Below are positions 36,358 through 45,816 of a stretch of 64,000 bases of DNA, one piece after another. Position 1 is the first letter of the stretch. Each line of letters begins with the position of its first letter. The position numbers and the translations under genes are program-made. Location: contig JABDBA010000001.1 in NCBI GenBank assembly GCA_013288885.1, positions 335,840-399,839 on the forward strand, read 5' to 3'. The DNA comes from Gammaproteobacteria bacterium. GTDB taxonomy: Bacteria > Pseudomonadota > Gammaproteobacteria > JABDBA01. The notes beneath the pieces are model-generated. The model was not told the DNA's origin, ran no database searches, and saw only the letters and a program-made list of their open reading frames with translations.

Positions 36358-38154
36358 AATTACGCACCTTTTTTTATCATTAGTTGTTGGTGCGGGTTGC
36401 GATGGTGCCACAACTGGCTCTATTTGTGCGGCTATTTTGTTTAACAGTGCAAACATTTGTCCATCACCATTTTGTGGCTCCAAAGTTTCTTTAGCGGTTT
36501 TTGCAAACGCAGCTAAAGATTGACGATCCACGACCCGGGTGATGTTATCTAAAACCAATGTCACGATATATAAACATAATTCCTTGTATGTACGTGTTTT
36601 ATAATTGTCCGGAGCAAAACTAGCAAGAACATGATATGAGGTGCTCAGACGATAGAGTTCCATCACTTTTTCAAAAGGGGTGGTTTTGTCACATTCAATG
36701 CTAGATTTACTAAAAGGAACACAAGGTGTCACTAACACATCTACATCTCTATTTACAAATATCGCAAATATTGCTTTTTTATAACCAGTCACGTATTCAT
36801 CGAACATGTTTTGATAGGTTTCATTCATTAGTGCGTGAATAAAAATGCGTGCCCTTTCTTGCTTGTTAGTAGTTTGGTTGAATAAAGAAGTAACGAGTTC
36901 TACATTTCCTGATGGAATTGCGCGCATCGCTACTGTTCTGCCCAATTTATCTTTGGCGTTGGCATCTGCGCCTGCCGCAATGAGGGTAGTTACGATTGTT
37001 AATTGGTGGTCCTTCGGGTTTTTTTCATAATGATAATCAAAGGTAACAAAGATATTTGCAGCAACATGTAGCACCGTATCGCCGCTTCTATTTTTTTGAT
37101 TAATAGACTTTAGTTGTAATGGTTTATCTTGATCATCATTTTTATCTTCTTCGGTTTGCTGGTGGGGGTTTTCTAATGCCTTTAATTTTTTTAGCGCAGT
37201 AGTCACTTTTGCTGGTTCGGGTTCTTTGCCGACTTTACTGTTGAAATTTTCAAGTATGGCAAATAATTCCTGCAATGGTGAACCGATGAAATATAATGTT
37301 GGCATCCGTAAAAAACCAGGGGCTTCTTTAGGCTCAAATGTTATAGCTCTGCGTAGATGGTAGGCAGTAATTTCGGCCACGAATTGCTGAATCGGGGGAG
37401 CAGTATCCTCTTTAATTTCCACAATGGCCAAAGGTGTTTTGCCTTTTTTGTCTTTTGCTGCTAAATCTTCATTTATATCAATAAGCAGTTGTGCTATGAT
37501 CGTTAAATTAAAAATTTTATTTTGGAATTCGTCATACGGTAGAACTTGTTTGACTAAATCATTGGCTATTTCACATACTTGATGTAAAGCAGTAAGTCCT
37601 TGGTTTAAAGTACAATTTGATAATTCGAAAACTTTCACCATGACTTTTTGTAGATAGCCAGCTGTCATCGCTTCTCTTAACAATATTCCTACTGCGGTAG
37701 CGTTGGTGCGTTCAATGGCATTATTTAAGGCTTTAGCGAGCGCATCTATACTTTTAAGTAGGGATGGTGATGATGTGTTGAGGAGCAATGTAAGTACTTC
37801 TGCATCTGCATCTATGGCGGCATATTCTAAAGCGCCGATTTTGTTCGTTGGGTCGACTAAATTGGGATCAGCACCGTCAGCAAGTAATTGTTTGATTATT
37901 TGATTATAACTTTTCTGATAGTTCCTACTTAGGGCATAAAACAAAGGCGTTTTTCCGGCTGCTGGAGAAGCCGCATCTTTTTGCGGTTCATTAATAAAAT
38001 TTTTATAGTTAGGAAATTTGCTAAAAATATCTGGGTCGTTAGTTTTTAATAGTTGCCAGAAACCATCAAATTCTTGTTGGGTGTATTTAGGCGTAGGAGC
38101 TTGTTCTGTTTTGGTATCTGCGTTTGGAATATCTGATTGGCCATTTGCTAGCAT
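36352..38154 (-). CDS. Ankyrin-repeat protein ending in a CaaX box (candidate host-directed effector)
   Basis: A 600-residue protein with scattered ankyrin repeats: KTPLFYALSRNYQKSYNQIIKQLLADGADPNLVDP (about 68-103), GALEYAAIDADAEVLTLLL, GLTALHQVC, GDTVLHVAANIF and TLIAAGADANAKDKLGRTVAMRAI (about 385-410). No signal peptide is seen. The C-terminus is KKRCVIS: a Cys four residues from the end, two aliphatic residues and Ser, preceded by basic residues. This is a CaaX farnesylation signal as in eukaryotic Ras proteins and Legionella ankyrin effector AnkB. I infer a type IV-secreted effector lipidated in the host. The CaaX tail could be chance; secretion is not shown. Confidence 0.8.
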   Translation of the reverse strand: MLANGQSDIPNADTKTEQAPTPKYTQQEFDGFWQLLKTNDPDIFSKFPNYKNFINEPQKDAASPAAGKTPLFYALSRNYQKSYNQIIKQLLADGADPNLVDPTNKIGALEYAAIDADAEVLTLLLNTSSPSLLKSIDALAKALNNAIERTNATAVGILLREAMTAGYLQKVMVKVFELSNCTLNQGLTALHQVCEIANDLVKQVLPYDEFQNKIFNLTIIAQLLIDINEDLAAKDKKGKTPLAIVEIKEDTAPPIQQFVAEITAYHLRRAITFEPKEAPGFLRMPTLYFIGSPLQELFAILENFNSKVGKEPEPAKVTTALKKLKALENPHQQTEEDKNDDQDKPLQLKSINQKNRSGDTVLHVAANIFVTFDYHYEKNPKDHQLTIVTTLIAAGADANAKDKLGRTVAMRAIPSGNVELVTSLFNQTTNKQERARIFIHALMNETYQNMFDEYVTGYKKAIFAIFVNRDVDVLVTPCVPFSKSSIECDKTTPFEKVMELYRLSTSYHVLASFAPDNYKTRTYKELCLYIVTLVLDNITRVVDRQSLAAFAKTAKETLEPQNGDGQMFALLNKIAAQIEPVVAPSQPAPTTNDKKRCVIS

Positions 38155-38310
38155 AACTTAATTCTCCGTTTGTTATTAATCGAAGAGCTGATAAATATTA
38201 AGCTTAATGCACAACGCCATACTTCAGCAAGTTAATTTTATAGGTAGGGTATCCTGCTGCCATTTAACTACCTCAACGTGTAAGTCCTATCCTACAAAAA
38301 ATCATAGTTG

Positions 38311-38363
38311 ACCAATTGGTTAATCACATGTTATAGTGCCTCATAACTGACTAATTGGTCAGT
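38311..38363. promoter_or_regulatory. Two operators upstream of the tetR-type gene
   Basis: Two dyads 25 bases apart: ACCAATTGGT (38311-38320) and the stronger ACTGACTAATTGGTCAGT (38346-38363) with six-base arms. Both share the AATTGGT core and lie just before the regulator's start, as expected for TetR autoregulation. Confidence 0.65.
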
Positions 38364-38383
38364 TAATGATGGGGCTAATAACT

Positions 38384-38986
38384 ATGATTAATCAGCAACG
38401 CGAAAGCCGACCCGGCGGCGATAAAACCCGTAGCAACATTATAAACGCCGCTAAAAAATTATTTGCAGCGCAGGGTTTTGCCGGTACTTCCATCAGCCAA
38501 ATTGCCGCTAAAGCACGCGTGACGCGTAGTTTGATTTTTCATCATTTTGCTAATAAAGAAATTTTGTGGAAGGCGGTAAAGTTGTCATTTGCAGAGCATT
38601 CGGGTTTACAAACCAACACAGTGTTAAATGCCGACCAAGGGTTATTGCATTTTCTTAAAGAAGTAATTACGCAACGGTTTAAATTATATGATGAAAATCC
38701 TGATGTTGTACGCATGATGGCCTGGCAAAGTTTGGCGAAAGACAGCGGTGCTTTACAAGGCGGCACAGTTGCTTCGCCCAACAGCTGGCTGAATGCCATT
38801 AAATATTTGCAAAAACAGGGTGAAATTAAACCAGAATTAGATCCGGAATTAATCATGCTATTGATTGCCGGTAGTATTTCCGGAGCGTTACTACCTAATC
38901 CGGCGATATTAAAAAATCCCCGCAAAAAACAAGCGTATTTAGAGTTAACTATTAATGCTTTATTTGAAGCGTTAAAAACCATTTAA
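38384..38986 (+). CDS. TetR family transcriptional regulator
   Basis: A 200-residue repressor with the TetR helix-turn-helix (IINAAKKLFAAQGFAGTSISQIAAKARVTRSLIFHHFANKEILWKAV) at about 20-70 and a ligand domain of helices with no clear specificity. I prefer the ATG at 38384 (GGGGC upstream) to that at 38366, which abuts the operator. A SnoaL-like gene follows 19 bases later and is likely its target. Confidence 0.9.
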   Translation: MINQQRESRPGGDKTRSNIINAAKKLFAAQGFAGTSISQIAAKARVTRSLIFHHFANKEILWKAVKLSFAEHSGLQTNTVLNADQGLLHFLKEVITQRFKLYDENPDVVRMMAWQSLAKDSGALQGGTVASPNSWLNAIKYLQKQGEIKPELDPELIMLLIAGSISGALLPNPAILKNPRKKQAYLELTINALFEALKTI

Positions 38987-39005
38987 ATTAACCAGGAGAA
39001 CAACT

Positions 39006-39410
39006 ATGAAACTTGACTTAAATGATCCAAAAATCGCTTTGATCCACGGTGCTTTAATTGAAGTATTGGAAAAACATGATGCGGCGAAAGTTCCGCAGTA
39101 TTTTACGGAAGATGCCGTTATGATTCTTAATGAAAAGAAATTGCAAGGTAGCAAAGAAATTGCTAACCGCATTGCTTGGGTTAAAGAAAATATCCATGCC
39201 GTCAAGGTCAAATTGCACAATACTTTTTTTGTCGGCGACGAAGGGTTCGACCACCATACTACGGAATTGATAGAAAAAAATGGTAAACGCTGTTTATACA
39301 AAATTTTTGGTTATACACAAATTCGGGATGGCAAAATAGCCCGCTATGAAGATGTTACCATCCAAGTTGCAGGCGAAGAAGCGATGGGGAATGTTACTTC
39401 AACTACTTAA
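39006..39410 (+). CDS. SnoaL/NTF2-like protein
   Basis: A 134-residue single NTF2-like domain: IHGALIEVLEKHDAAKVPQYFTEDAVMIL for the helices and first strand, QGSKEIANRIAWVKENI, then strands ending YKIFGYTQIRDGKIARYEDV. Such domains serve as small-molecule isomerases, hydrolases or binding proteins. The ribosome site AGGAGAAC is good. Co-transcription with the TetR gene suggests a small inducible unit; substrate unknown. Confidence 0.82.
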   Translation: MKLDLNDPKIALIHGALIEVLEKHDAAKVPQYFTEDAVMILNEKKLQGSKEIANRIAWVKENIHAVKVKLHNTFFVGDEGFDHHTTELIEKNGKRCLYKIFGYTQIRDGKIARYEDVTIQVAGEEAMGNVTSTT

Positions 39411-39455
39411 GTTGAGTATCGGTTTATTATTTAATAGGGAGGGTATTATCACTTC

Positions 39456-39651
39456 ATATCATTACCCACAAGTAGGTCGGATCAAGCTCGGCCATTATAA
39501 TTCATGAATCCCAGCTCTTTTTGGCAGATAAATACCAATGTTTTTTGAGACATTGGCTGAGCGGATCCGACATGAGATGTTAATTAGCATTGTTATGTCG
39601 GCTCCGTCGCTGGCGCTCCTGAGCCGACCTACGATTTGTGGGTAATGATAT
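39456..39651. mobile_element. MITE-like element with long terminal inverted repeats
   Basis: A 196-base element without an ORF, filling the gap between the SnoaL and AbrB genes. The ends are near-perfect inverted repeats of about 25 bases: ATATCATTACCCACA then GTAGGTCGG on the left, CCGACCTAC then TTGTGGGTAATGATAT on the right, with 3 extra bases in the right arm. The inside has a second pair (GCGGATCCGACAT, ATGTCGGCTCCG). The inner GTAGGTCGG/CCGACCTAC pair recurs at 45764-45802 and 53905-53996. Confidence 0.7.
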
Positions 39652-39718
39652 GATCACTTGACAGACTATTTATTATAAGTAATGCTTATTTTAAAAGTAA
39701 TACTTATGGAGGAAACCC

Positions 39719-39937
39719 ATGAATTCATGTGTATTAACCAGTAAAGGGCAAGTAACAATACCGAGCCATATACGCCATAAGCTTGGCCTGCATTCAGGGG
39801 ATAAAATTGGTTTTGCGATCGAAGATGATCGTGTGGTTTTATTCCGCAAAAAGAACAAAATTGAAGAAGCTTTTGGCATATATAGGGCTAAGCGCAGTGT
39901 GAGTCTGACTGATATGGATCGAACCACCCGCAAATAA
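39719..39937 (+). CDS. AbrB/MazE-like DNA-binding protein
   Basis: A 72-residue swapped-hairpin AbrB-domain protein: VLTSKGQVTIPSHIRHKLGLHSGDKIGFAIEDDRVVLFRKK (residues 5-45). These are usually antitoxins of VapBC/MazEF-type pairs. No PIN or MazF toxin ORF is adjacent, so it is an orphan antitoxin or a stand-alone regulator. The ribosome site GGAGG is 8 bases before the ATG. Confidence 0.85.
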   Translation: MNSCVLTSKGQVTIPSHIRHKLGLHSGDKIGFAIEDDRVVLFRKKNKIEEAFGIYRAKRSVSLTDMDRTTRK

Positions 39938-39972
39938 TTACCCAGTAAATAATTTTTCTATTAAGGAAAAAC

Positions 39973-40866
39973 ATGAATAATTCACGCATTCCGGCTCTTC
40001 TTTTTTTAATAATATTAGGCATAAATAATTTGGCGCTTGCAGACACACTGCCCGCAGTGAATATTGCTGTTACTTCACCTATTCCACAGACGATGTTTTC
40101 TTGGAAAAATGATCCGCATTGTAATATTGCGACGTTTTATCCTGACAATCCTTTGCGTGCTTTGGTAGATGCGAATAATCAAGTTCATATCTATGCTAAT
40201 AACCCGACGGGTCATTATCAATTGTTGGGCGAAAGTTTAAATGGCCCTTTTACTGCAAGTTGTCAACCGGTTATAAAGCCTACCGCATTGCCAGGTATGA
40301 CTCATCAAACTAACGTTGTGCAAAACCCAACGGATAATAACTATTATTTATTAGCAAATAGTGCAACCAGCCATGGCATGAAAACATCGCTTTGTTCATT
40401 GTCGTCTAGTTCGCATCCTGGTGGTTTTGTCTGTAAAAATATTCCCAGTTTGTTTCATCAAATCACTGGCATTGGCGGCATTGAAGTCAACTCAGTCATT
40501 TATTACCAACCTGCCAAACAATTTATTTTATTAGCGACCACGCAAAATTGGCCGCCAAGCGGTGGTAATTCCGCCGCGTTTGTTTATTTCACCAGCTCCG
40601 ATTTAATTCATTGGTCGCGCCCTGGGTCGTTGATGGCGATTAATGGATTCAGCACTTGGTTTAAATCCGGTTGCACCGTTACCGGTGAAGAATATCCTGC
40701 GTTGCTTGATCCTCATATTGCAGGCGTGCGCAGAAATTTTGATCAAGTAATGTCTGATACACCCTATCTTTATTTTACATTACTGAACCGTACAGCAGGC
40801 CCGTGTAATGCCGATAATAATGTGAATAACCGCGATTTAGTGCGTGTGCCGGTGCAGCTTAATTAG
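39973..40866 (+). CDS. Secreted protein, GH43-like propeller features
   Basis: A 297-residue exported protein with signal peptide MNNSRIPALLFLIILGINNLALA. Several blade-like repeats are suggested: VDANNQVHIYANN, TDNNYYLLANS, and FVYFTSSDLIHWSRPGSL. The last resembles the SSDLxHW motif of five-bladed GH43/GH32-type proteins. Six cysteines suggest disulfides. Catalytic acids cannot be assigned by eye, so the activity is unproven. It follows the AbrB gene by 35 bases. Confidence 0.6.
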   Translation: MNNSRIPALLFLIILGINNLALADTLPAVNIAVTSPIPQTMFSWKNDPHCNIATFYPDNPLRALVDANNQVHIYANNPTGHYQLLGESLNGPFTASCQPVIKPTALPGMTHQTNVVQNPTDNNYYLLANSATSHGMKTSLCSLSSSSHPGGFVCKNIPSLFHQITGIGGIEVNSVIYYQPAKQFILLATTQNWPPSGGNSAAFVYFTSSDLIHWSRPGSLMAINGFSTWFKSGCTVTGEEYPALLDPHIAGVRRNFDQVMSDTPYLYFTLLNRTAGPCNADNNVNNRDLVRVPVQLN

Positions 40867-41129
40867 GGGTCACATCCGGAATTAGGACAGCCGGATGGGT
40901 AAATAAATTTTAATGCAGGCCAACATCTCAATAATGCTATGGTTTATAACGTTAATATTAATTCGTAAAAGCATTTTATCTGCCTTTTTACCCACTAAAT
41001 CTTGTTTTTAATTATATAAATTATTAAATACATATTTTTATATGAATTAATTGTGGTAAGATCCTGGCTTATCTCAAATCATTATTTTCCTTAATCATAC
41101 AAGATTGTCGGTTATTTTATTCTATAAAC

Positions 41130-41160
41130 TTGACAAATCTCTGTAACTATATATAGTTAC
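41130..41160 (+). promoter_or_regulatory. hicAB promoter with perfect palindromic operator
   Basis: TTGACA (41130-41135), a 16-base spacer and TATAGT (41152-41157) form a strong sigma-70 promoter. A perfect 18-base palindrome, GTAACTATATATAGTTAC (41143-41160), covers the -10 box and ends one base before the hicA ATG, the expected place for a HicB operator. A start site about 7 bases past the -10 would fall at or just after that ATG. Confidence 0.7.
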
Positions 41161-41161
41161 T

Positions 41162-41404
41162 ATGAGCCAATACGAAAAATTATTACTACGAGCATAGAAT
41201 AACCCACGTGGGTTATCCTTTCGAGAATTTCAGACTTTGTTGAAACATACAGGTTGGGTGCTTGATCATCAGACGGGCAGTCATCAAATTTGGTATTCAC
41301 CCGCTAGTTATCGATTGTCCATACAAAATAGAAATGGTAAGGCAAAGGAATATCAAGTCAAACAATTTCTAGCGCGGCATGAGGAGGAAAACAAAAATGC
41401 ATGA
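41162..41404 (+). pseudogene. hicA: hicA toxin interrupted by an amber codon
   Basis: HicA is a small mRNA interferase with a double-stranded-RNA-binding fold. The frame from 41162 reads MSQYEKLLLRA, then TAG (codon 12), then NNPRGLSFREFQTLLKHTGWVL and the active-site-type GSHQIWYSP, with RLSIQN and a final VKQFLARHEE helix, 81 codons in all. It overlaps hicB by 8 bases, the normal arrangement. Everything except the single TAG is intact, so inactivation is recent, or translation restarts after it. Confidence 0.75.
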
Positions 41405-41756
41405 TCAATTCGATGGGTATAGTATCCACTTAATGTTAGATGATGAAGGTGATTATTTAGCATATTTTGAAGAGTTACCGAATATTTCGGCGTACGGCGA
41501 TTCGCCGGAAGAAGCGCTACACGAATTAAAAGTAGCGTGGGAAGGAATGAAAGCAAGCTATCGGAAACATGGCGATCCAATTCCAATTGCGCCATCGCGT
41601 AAAAAATACAGTGGACAATTTAATGTGCGCATTGATAAACGAATACACCGTGCTCTGGCGATTGAAGCTGCGCAGGCCGGAGTTAGTCTCAATGCTTTAG
41701 TCGCACAAAAACTCGCTGGAACAATTCAAACACATTTTGTTGGTCGAGCAGATTGA
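41397..41756 (+). CDS. hicB: HicB antitoxin
   Basis: A 119-residue antitoxin with a partial RNase-H-like N-domain (YSIHLMLDDEGDYLAYFEELPNISAYGDSPEEALHELKVAWEGM) and a C-terminal ribbon-helix-helix (FNVRIDKRIHRALAIEAAQAGVSLNALVAQKL). It neutralises HicA and binds its own operator. The ATG at 41397 has GAGGAGG upstream; an in-frame ATG at 41379 lacks one. The antitoxin stays intact although the toxin frame is broken. Confidence 0.92.
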   Translation: MHDQFDGYSIHLMLDDEGDYLAYFEELPNISAYGDSPEEALHELKVAWEGMKASYRKHGDPIPIAPSRKKYSGQFNVRIDKRIHRALAIEAAQAGVSLNALVAQKLAGTIQTHFVGRAD

Positions 41757-41980
41757 TAAGAAAATAATCCGGAGAGCAATTATAATTATCCACTTAGATA
41801 GTAAGAAACAAGTAACTCTTTGACATTTCAATTGAACGTATATATAATTTTGTATATACAATATGAGTAAGAAAAATGCCATGGTGTATTTTGAGTGAAA
41901 CATAAAAATGAAGAAGTTTTCCAAAAATACAAATATTACAGGTAAAGCAAAAAAAGAGCTAAAAAAATTTAAGCACCACC

Positions 41981-44602
41981 ATGAAAACCAGCAACGAACT
42001 TCGCAGTACCTTTTTAGAATTCTTCAAAAACAAAGGCCATACCATTGTGCCGAGTAGTGCATTGGTGCCGGGCAATGACCCGACCCTGCTGTTTACCAAT
42101 GCGGGGATGGTGCAGTTTAAAGATGTGTTTTTAGGCCAAGAAAAAAGGTCTTATAATAAAGCAACTTCTAGCCAACGTTGCGTGCGTGCCGGTGGCAAGC
42201 ATAATGATTTAGATAACGTCGGGTACACCGCGCGCCATCATACTTTCTTTGAAATGCTCGGCAATTTCAGCTTCGGCGACTATTTCAAACGTGAAGCGAT
42301 TAACTATGCTTGGGAATTGTTGACCAAGGTTTTTAAATTGCCACCGGAAAAATTATGGATCACCGTTTTTGAAGACGATGATGAAGCGGCAGATATTTGG
42401 TTAAAAGAAATTAAGGTTGATCCGAAACGTTTTTCCCGTTGTGGTGCGGCCGATAATTTTTGGGCGATGGGTGATACTGGCCCGTGCGGCCCGTGTACCG
42501 AAATTTTTTATGATCACGGTGCGGAAATTGCTGGTGGCCCACCCGGAACGCCAGAAGCCGACGGCGATCGTTATATCGAAATTTGGAATTTAGTATTCAT
42601 GCAGTTTGAGCGCTCGGCCAATGGTGATTTAAAACCATTGCCTAAGCCGTCGGTTGATACGGGGATGGGTTTAGAGCGTTTAGCGGCGGTGATGCAGGGT
42701 GTGCATAATAATTATGAGACGGATTTGTTTTTGCCGTTGATTGAGACGGCGGCGCAGTTAGCGGGGATTAAACTGCCGACTAAAAATGATCACCAACTCA
42801 CATCACTACGTGTCATTGCCGATCACATTCGCTCTTGCGCATTTTTGGTCATCGATGGTATTACACCGTCGAACGAAGGGCGTGGTTATGTGTTGCGCCG
42901 CATTATTCGTCGGGCGATTCGGCACGGGCATCAATTAGGTTTGCGCGAAGCATTCTTTTATAAATTGGTCGCGCCATTAGCAAAAAAAATGGGTGATGCC
43001 TATCCAGAATTAATTAATAAACAAGCGCATATTGAAAAAGTCTTGTTGCAAGAAGAACAACAGTTTGCGCGTACATTAGATATTGGTATGAAATTATTAG
43101 AACAAGATATTGCGAAATTATCCGGTAAAGTTATCCCGGGTGAAACCGTTTTTAAGCTTTATGATACTTATGGCTTTCCCGTTGATCTTACTGCAGATAT
43201 CGCGCGCGAACGTGGTTTGACCATTGACCAAGCCGGTTTTGAAGAAGAGATGGCGAAGCAAAAACAACGCTCGCAAGAAACAGCTAAATTTGCGGTGGAT
43301 TATAATACAACTGTATCAGGTGAGAGCGAGTTTATTGGTTATGAGCAATTGACCAACCCGGAGGCAAAAATTATTGCCATCCAAAATAGTGCAAAACAAT
43401 CAGCACAAGAATTAAAACAAGGCGAAAAAGGTTTAGTGGTTTTAGATCGCACACCATTTTATGCCGAAAGTGGTGGGCAAGTCGGTGATACCGGTTGTTT
43501 GCTATTTGGTAAAGGCGGTGAATTTATGGTCGAAAATACGCAAAAACAAGGCCAAGCGTATTTGCATTATGGTATTGCCAAGCAAGGTGATTTAAAAGTA
43601 GGTAGCAAAGTATATGCGCAAGTCGATCAACAAAAACGTAATGCGACTATGCTAAACCACACCGCGACGCATTTGTTGCATGCTGCGTTGCGGCAATTGT
43701 TGGGTGAGCACGTGATGCAAAAAGGTTCGTTGGTGGAACCAGAGCGTTTGCGTTTCGATTTTACACATACTGCACCGATGACGCCGGAAGAAATTAAAAA
43801 AGTAGAACATTTAGTGAATCAAAAAATTCGCGCTAATTTGGCTTCCGACATTAAAGTAATGTCACCGGAAGAAGCCACCAAAGAAGGCGCATTAGCTTTC
43901 TTCGGCGAAAAATACGGTGAAAAAGTACGCGTGTTAACTTATGGTGATTTTTCTAAAGAATTATGTGGCGGCACGCATGTAGGGCGCACCGGTGATATTG
44001 GGTTTTTTAAAATTACTACCGAAACGGGAATCGCCGCTGGTATTCGCCGCATCGAAGCAGTGACTGGCGATGCCGCATTAACATGGGTCGATGCGCTCGA
44101 TAATCAAATTCGCGAAGCGGCTAAATTATTAAAGACTGGGCGCGATAGTTTGCTCGATCGTATTCAAAAAAATGTGGAGCAAACCCATCAACTCGAAAAA
44201 CAAGTCGATAAATTACAAAATCATTTGGCTAAATCGTTGGTGGATGATTTGATTAAACAAGCTAAAGAAATTAATCACGTCAAAGTGTTAGTCACCGAAG
44301 TAACAGATGTTGATCCTAAAAAATTGCGTGATTTAATTGATCAGCTGAAAGATAAATTAAAATCTTGCGTCGTGGTGTTAGGCATTAACGCTGATCAACG
44401 CGCCCAGATTGTTATTGGGGTGAGCAAAGATTTAGTGGATCGTATTAAAGCCAATGAATTGATCAATCACATTGCTACGCACATTGACGGCAAAGGGGGT
44501 GGGCGCCCCGATCTTGCCCAAGCCGGTGGCGAAAAACCACAGCATCTTAACAAAGCATTGCAAGCTGTGTTAGAGCAGATTGAAATAGCGGTCAGGTCGT
44601 AA
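41981..44602 (+). CDS. alaS: Alanyl-tRNA synthetase
   Basis: Charges tRNA-Ala. 873 residues, full length. Class II core with [16 protein letters not shown] and [18 protein letters not shown] near the N-terminus, the editing domain with [16 protein letters not shown] (Zn-binding His), [14 protein letters not shown], and the C-terminal C-Ala domain ending [13 protein letters not shown]. Start at 41981 gives the standard [15 protein letters not shown] opening. The ribosome site is weak. The 224 bases upstream hold no clear gene. Confidence 0.99.
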   Translation: MKTSNELRSTFLEFFKNKGHTIVPSSALVPGNDPTLLFTNAGMVQFKDVFLGQEKRSYNKATSSQRCVRAGGKHNDLDNVGYTARHHTFFEMLGNFSFGDYFKREAINYAWELLTKVFKLPPEKLWITVFEDDDEAADIWLKEIKVDPKRFSRCGAADNFWAMGDTGPCGPCTEIFYDHGAEIAGGPPGTPEADGDRYIEIWNLVFMQFERSANGDLKPLPKPSVDTGMGLERLAAVMQGVHNNYETDLFLPLIETAAQLAGIKLPTKNDHQLTSLRVIADHIRSCAFLVIDGITPSNEGRGYVLRRIIRRAIRHGHQLGLREAFFYKLVAPLAKKMGDAYPELINKQAHIEKVLLQEEQQFARTLDIGMKLLEQDIAKLSGKVIPGETVFKLYDTYGFPVDLTADIARERGLTIDQAGFEEEMAKQKQRSQETAKFAVDYNTTVSGESEFIGYEQLTNPEAKIIAIQNSAKQSAQELKQGEKGLVVLDRTPFYAESGGQVGDTGCLLFGKGGEFMVENTQKQGQAYLHYGIAKQGDLKVGSKVYAQVDQQKRNATMLNHTATHLLHAALRQLLGEHVMQKGSLVEPERLRFDFTHTAPMTPEEIKKVEHLVNQKIRANLASDIKVMSPEEATKEGALAFFGEKYGEKVRVLTYGDFSKELCGGTHVGRTGDIGFFKITTETGIAAGIRRIEAVTGDAALTWVDALDNQIREAAKLLKTGRDSLLDRIQKNVEQTHQLEKQVDKLQNHLAKSLVDDLIKQAKEINHVKVLVTEVTDVDPKKLRDLIDQLKDKLKSCVVVLGINADQRAQIVIGVSKDLVDRIKANELINHIATHIDGKGGGRPDLAQAGGEKPQHLNKALQAVLEQIEIAVRS

Positions 44603-44611
44603 TGGCACATA

Positions 44612-45328
44612 CTAATTTTCCAACCACTGCGGTATAAACGAATTGGCGTGCTTTAATTGGCGGCGTAAGTCGTGGCAGTTTGGGTTGACAATTTTCAATA
44701 ATCCCCAAAAGTGGCGTGAGTGGTTGAGGTGCGTAGTGTGGCATAATTCATGCAGCATGACGTATTCCACCAGCGCGGGCGGTAAAAATAATAATTTATA
44801 ATTTAAGGCGATTTTCTTTTTCGCCGAACAACTGCCCCAACGTGTAGTCGCGCTACCAATGCGTGCTTGCGAATATTCAAATTCATGTTGCGCACTTAAA
44901 TTATTTAACCACGGAAATAAATGTGTTCGCGCTTGTTCATGCAGCCATTGTGTTAAGACGATTTTTAATTTGCGTGCCGCAGTAGCTTTGCTTTGCACGA
45001 TTAATTGTTTGTTATCTTGTATCATCAAGCGCGTGCAATTATCAGGATGCAAACGATATTGTATGGACCACGTTTCTTGAATGGCTAATAATGTGAGTTG
45101 TTGTGGTGGGCCTTCGGGTTCGCTGGTCGCTTCGGATTGAATATGCCGCCAATTTTTTTCAATCCAATTTTTATGCCGTTGTAACACTTGTTCCGCTTGA
45201 TTGGGATTAAACCCGCGTGGCACGACTATTTGCAAACCTCGCTGCGGGCTAATGCGCAAACTCACTGTTTTAGCGCGCGTGCTGTGGCGTAATGTAAAGG
45301 GTGGTGGCCAGTCGAAGTTAGTATTCAT
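44612..45328 (-). CDS. YgjP-like (WLM/SprT-type) metallopeptidase
   Basis: A 238-residue M48-related zinc protein of the YgjP/DUF45 family. The HExxH motif is VMLHELCHTTHLNHSRHFW (about residues 190-208), with the third ligand His downstream. Upstream are ARIGSATTRWGSCSAKKKIALNYKLLFLP, the family's hallmark. The physiological substrate is not established for the family. It is convergent with alaS, 9 bases apart. Confidence 0.9.
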   Translation of the reverse strand: MNTNFDWPPPFTLRHSTRAKTVSLRISPQRGLQIVVPRGFNPNQAEQVLQRHKNWIEKNWRHIQSEATSEPEGPPQQLTLLAIQETWSIQYRLHPDNCTRLMIQDNKQLIVQSKATAARKLKIVLTQWLHEQARTHLFPWLNNLSAQHEFEYSQARIGSATTRWGSCSAKKKIALNYKLLFLPPALVEYVMLHELCHTTHLNHSRHFWGLLKIVNPNCHDLRRQLKHANSFIPQWLEN

Positions 45329-45401
45329 ACATCAATAATAAGAGTTTTTGCAATAAATATAAAGTGCAAAAATAGGGCTTCCTTAATTCCTACAAAATTG
45401 A

Positions 45402-45683
45402 TTGCCGCGTAAGTTAGTACCCTTGTGCTATCTTACGCAGGAATCAGTTTTATCAGTCTTGCGTAAGATAGGTTTATATAATATTTGCGAAATAAAGTTT
45501 TCTAAGCATGAGATTTCCACTCAAGTCATCGCTGAAGTAAAGGAAAAAATTAAAAACTTAAAACGACCTAAGGGGTTTTCTTGTATCCCGGTATTGATTC
45601 ATGCTAATGGCATCAGCGATGAATTGGAGGAAAGCGACTATTTTGGTAAGTTCATCGATTTTGGGCAATTGCTTACTGAATAA
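45402..45683 (+). pseudogene. C-terminal remnant of a COG1672-type AAA ATPase
   Basis: A 93-codon frame without an ATG (TTG at its head). It matches the C-terminal nuclease-like part of archaeal-type AAA ATPases that bacteria carry as accessory genes: ICEIKFSKHEIS, then KGFSCIPVLIHANGISDELEESDYFGKFIDFGQLL. No P-loop or N-terminal part lies upstream. This is a truncated leftover between ygjP and lysC. Confidence 0.6.
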
Positions 45684-45763
45684 CATCACCAAGGAATTAC
45701 TGCCAAACTATAGCCAATCTGCCAGGGTGCGCTATAATAGTACTGAGTTGAATTTGCATCGCA

Positions 45764-45802
45764 ATGTCGGATTTATCGCTTTGCTCCTTAATCCGACCTA
45801 CA
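45764..45802. repeat. Short copy of the GTCGG/CCGAC repeat
   Basis: TGTCGGATT and AATCCGACCTACA form a hairpin with an 18-base loop, 15 bases upstream of lysC. It shares the terminal sequence of the MITE-like element at 39456 and may be a solo or internally deleted copy. Confidence 0.5.
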
Positions 45803-45816
45803 ATAACAGTGTTTTT

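Noticed and set aside
41857..42010. Small Lys-rich frame overlapping the alaS start
   Set aside because: It runs into alaS in another frame, has no family features and is likely fortuitous.
45601..45816. Upstream in-frame extension of aspartokinase
   Set aside because: The extension is not aspartokinase-like and crosses the ATPase remnant and a repeat; the ATG at 45817 gives the standard N-terminus.
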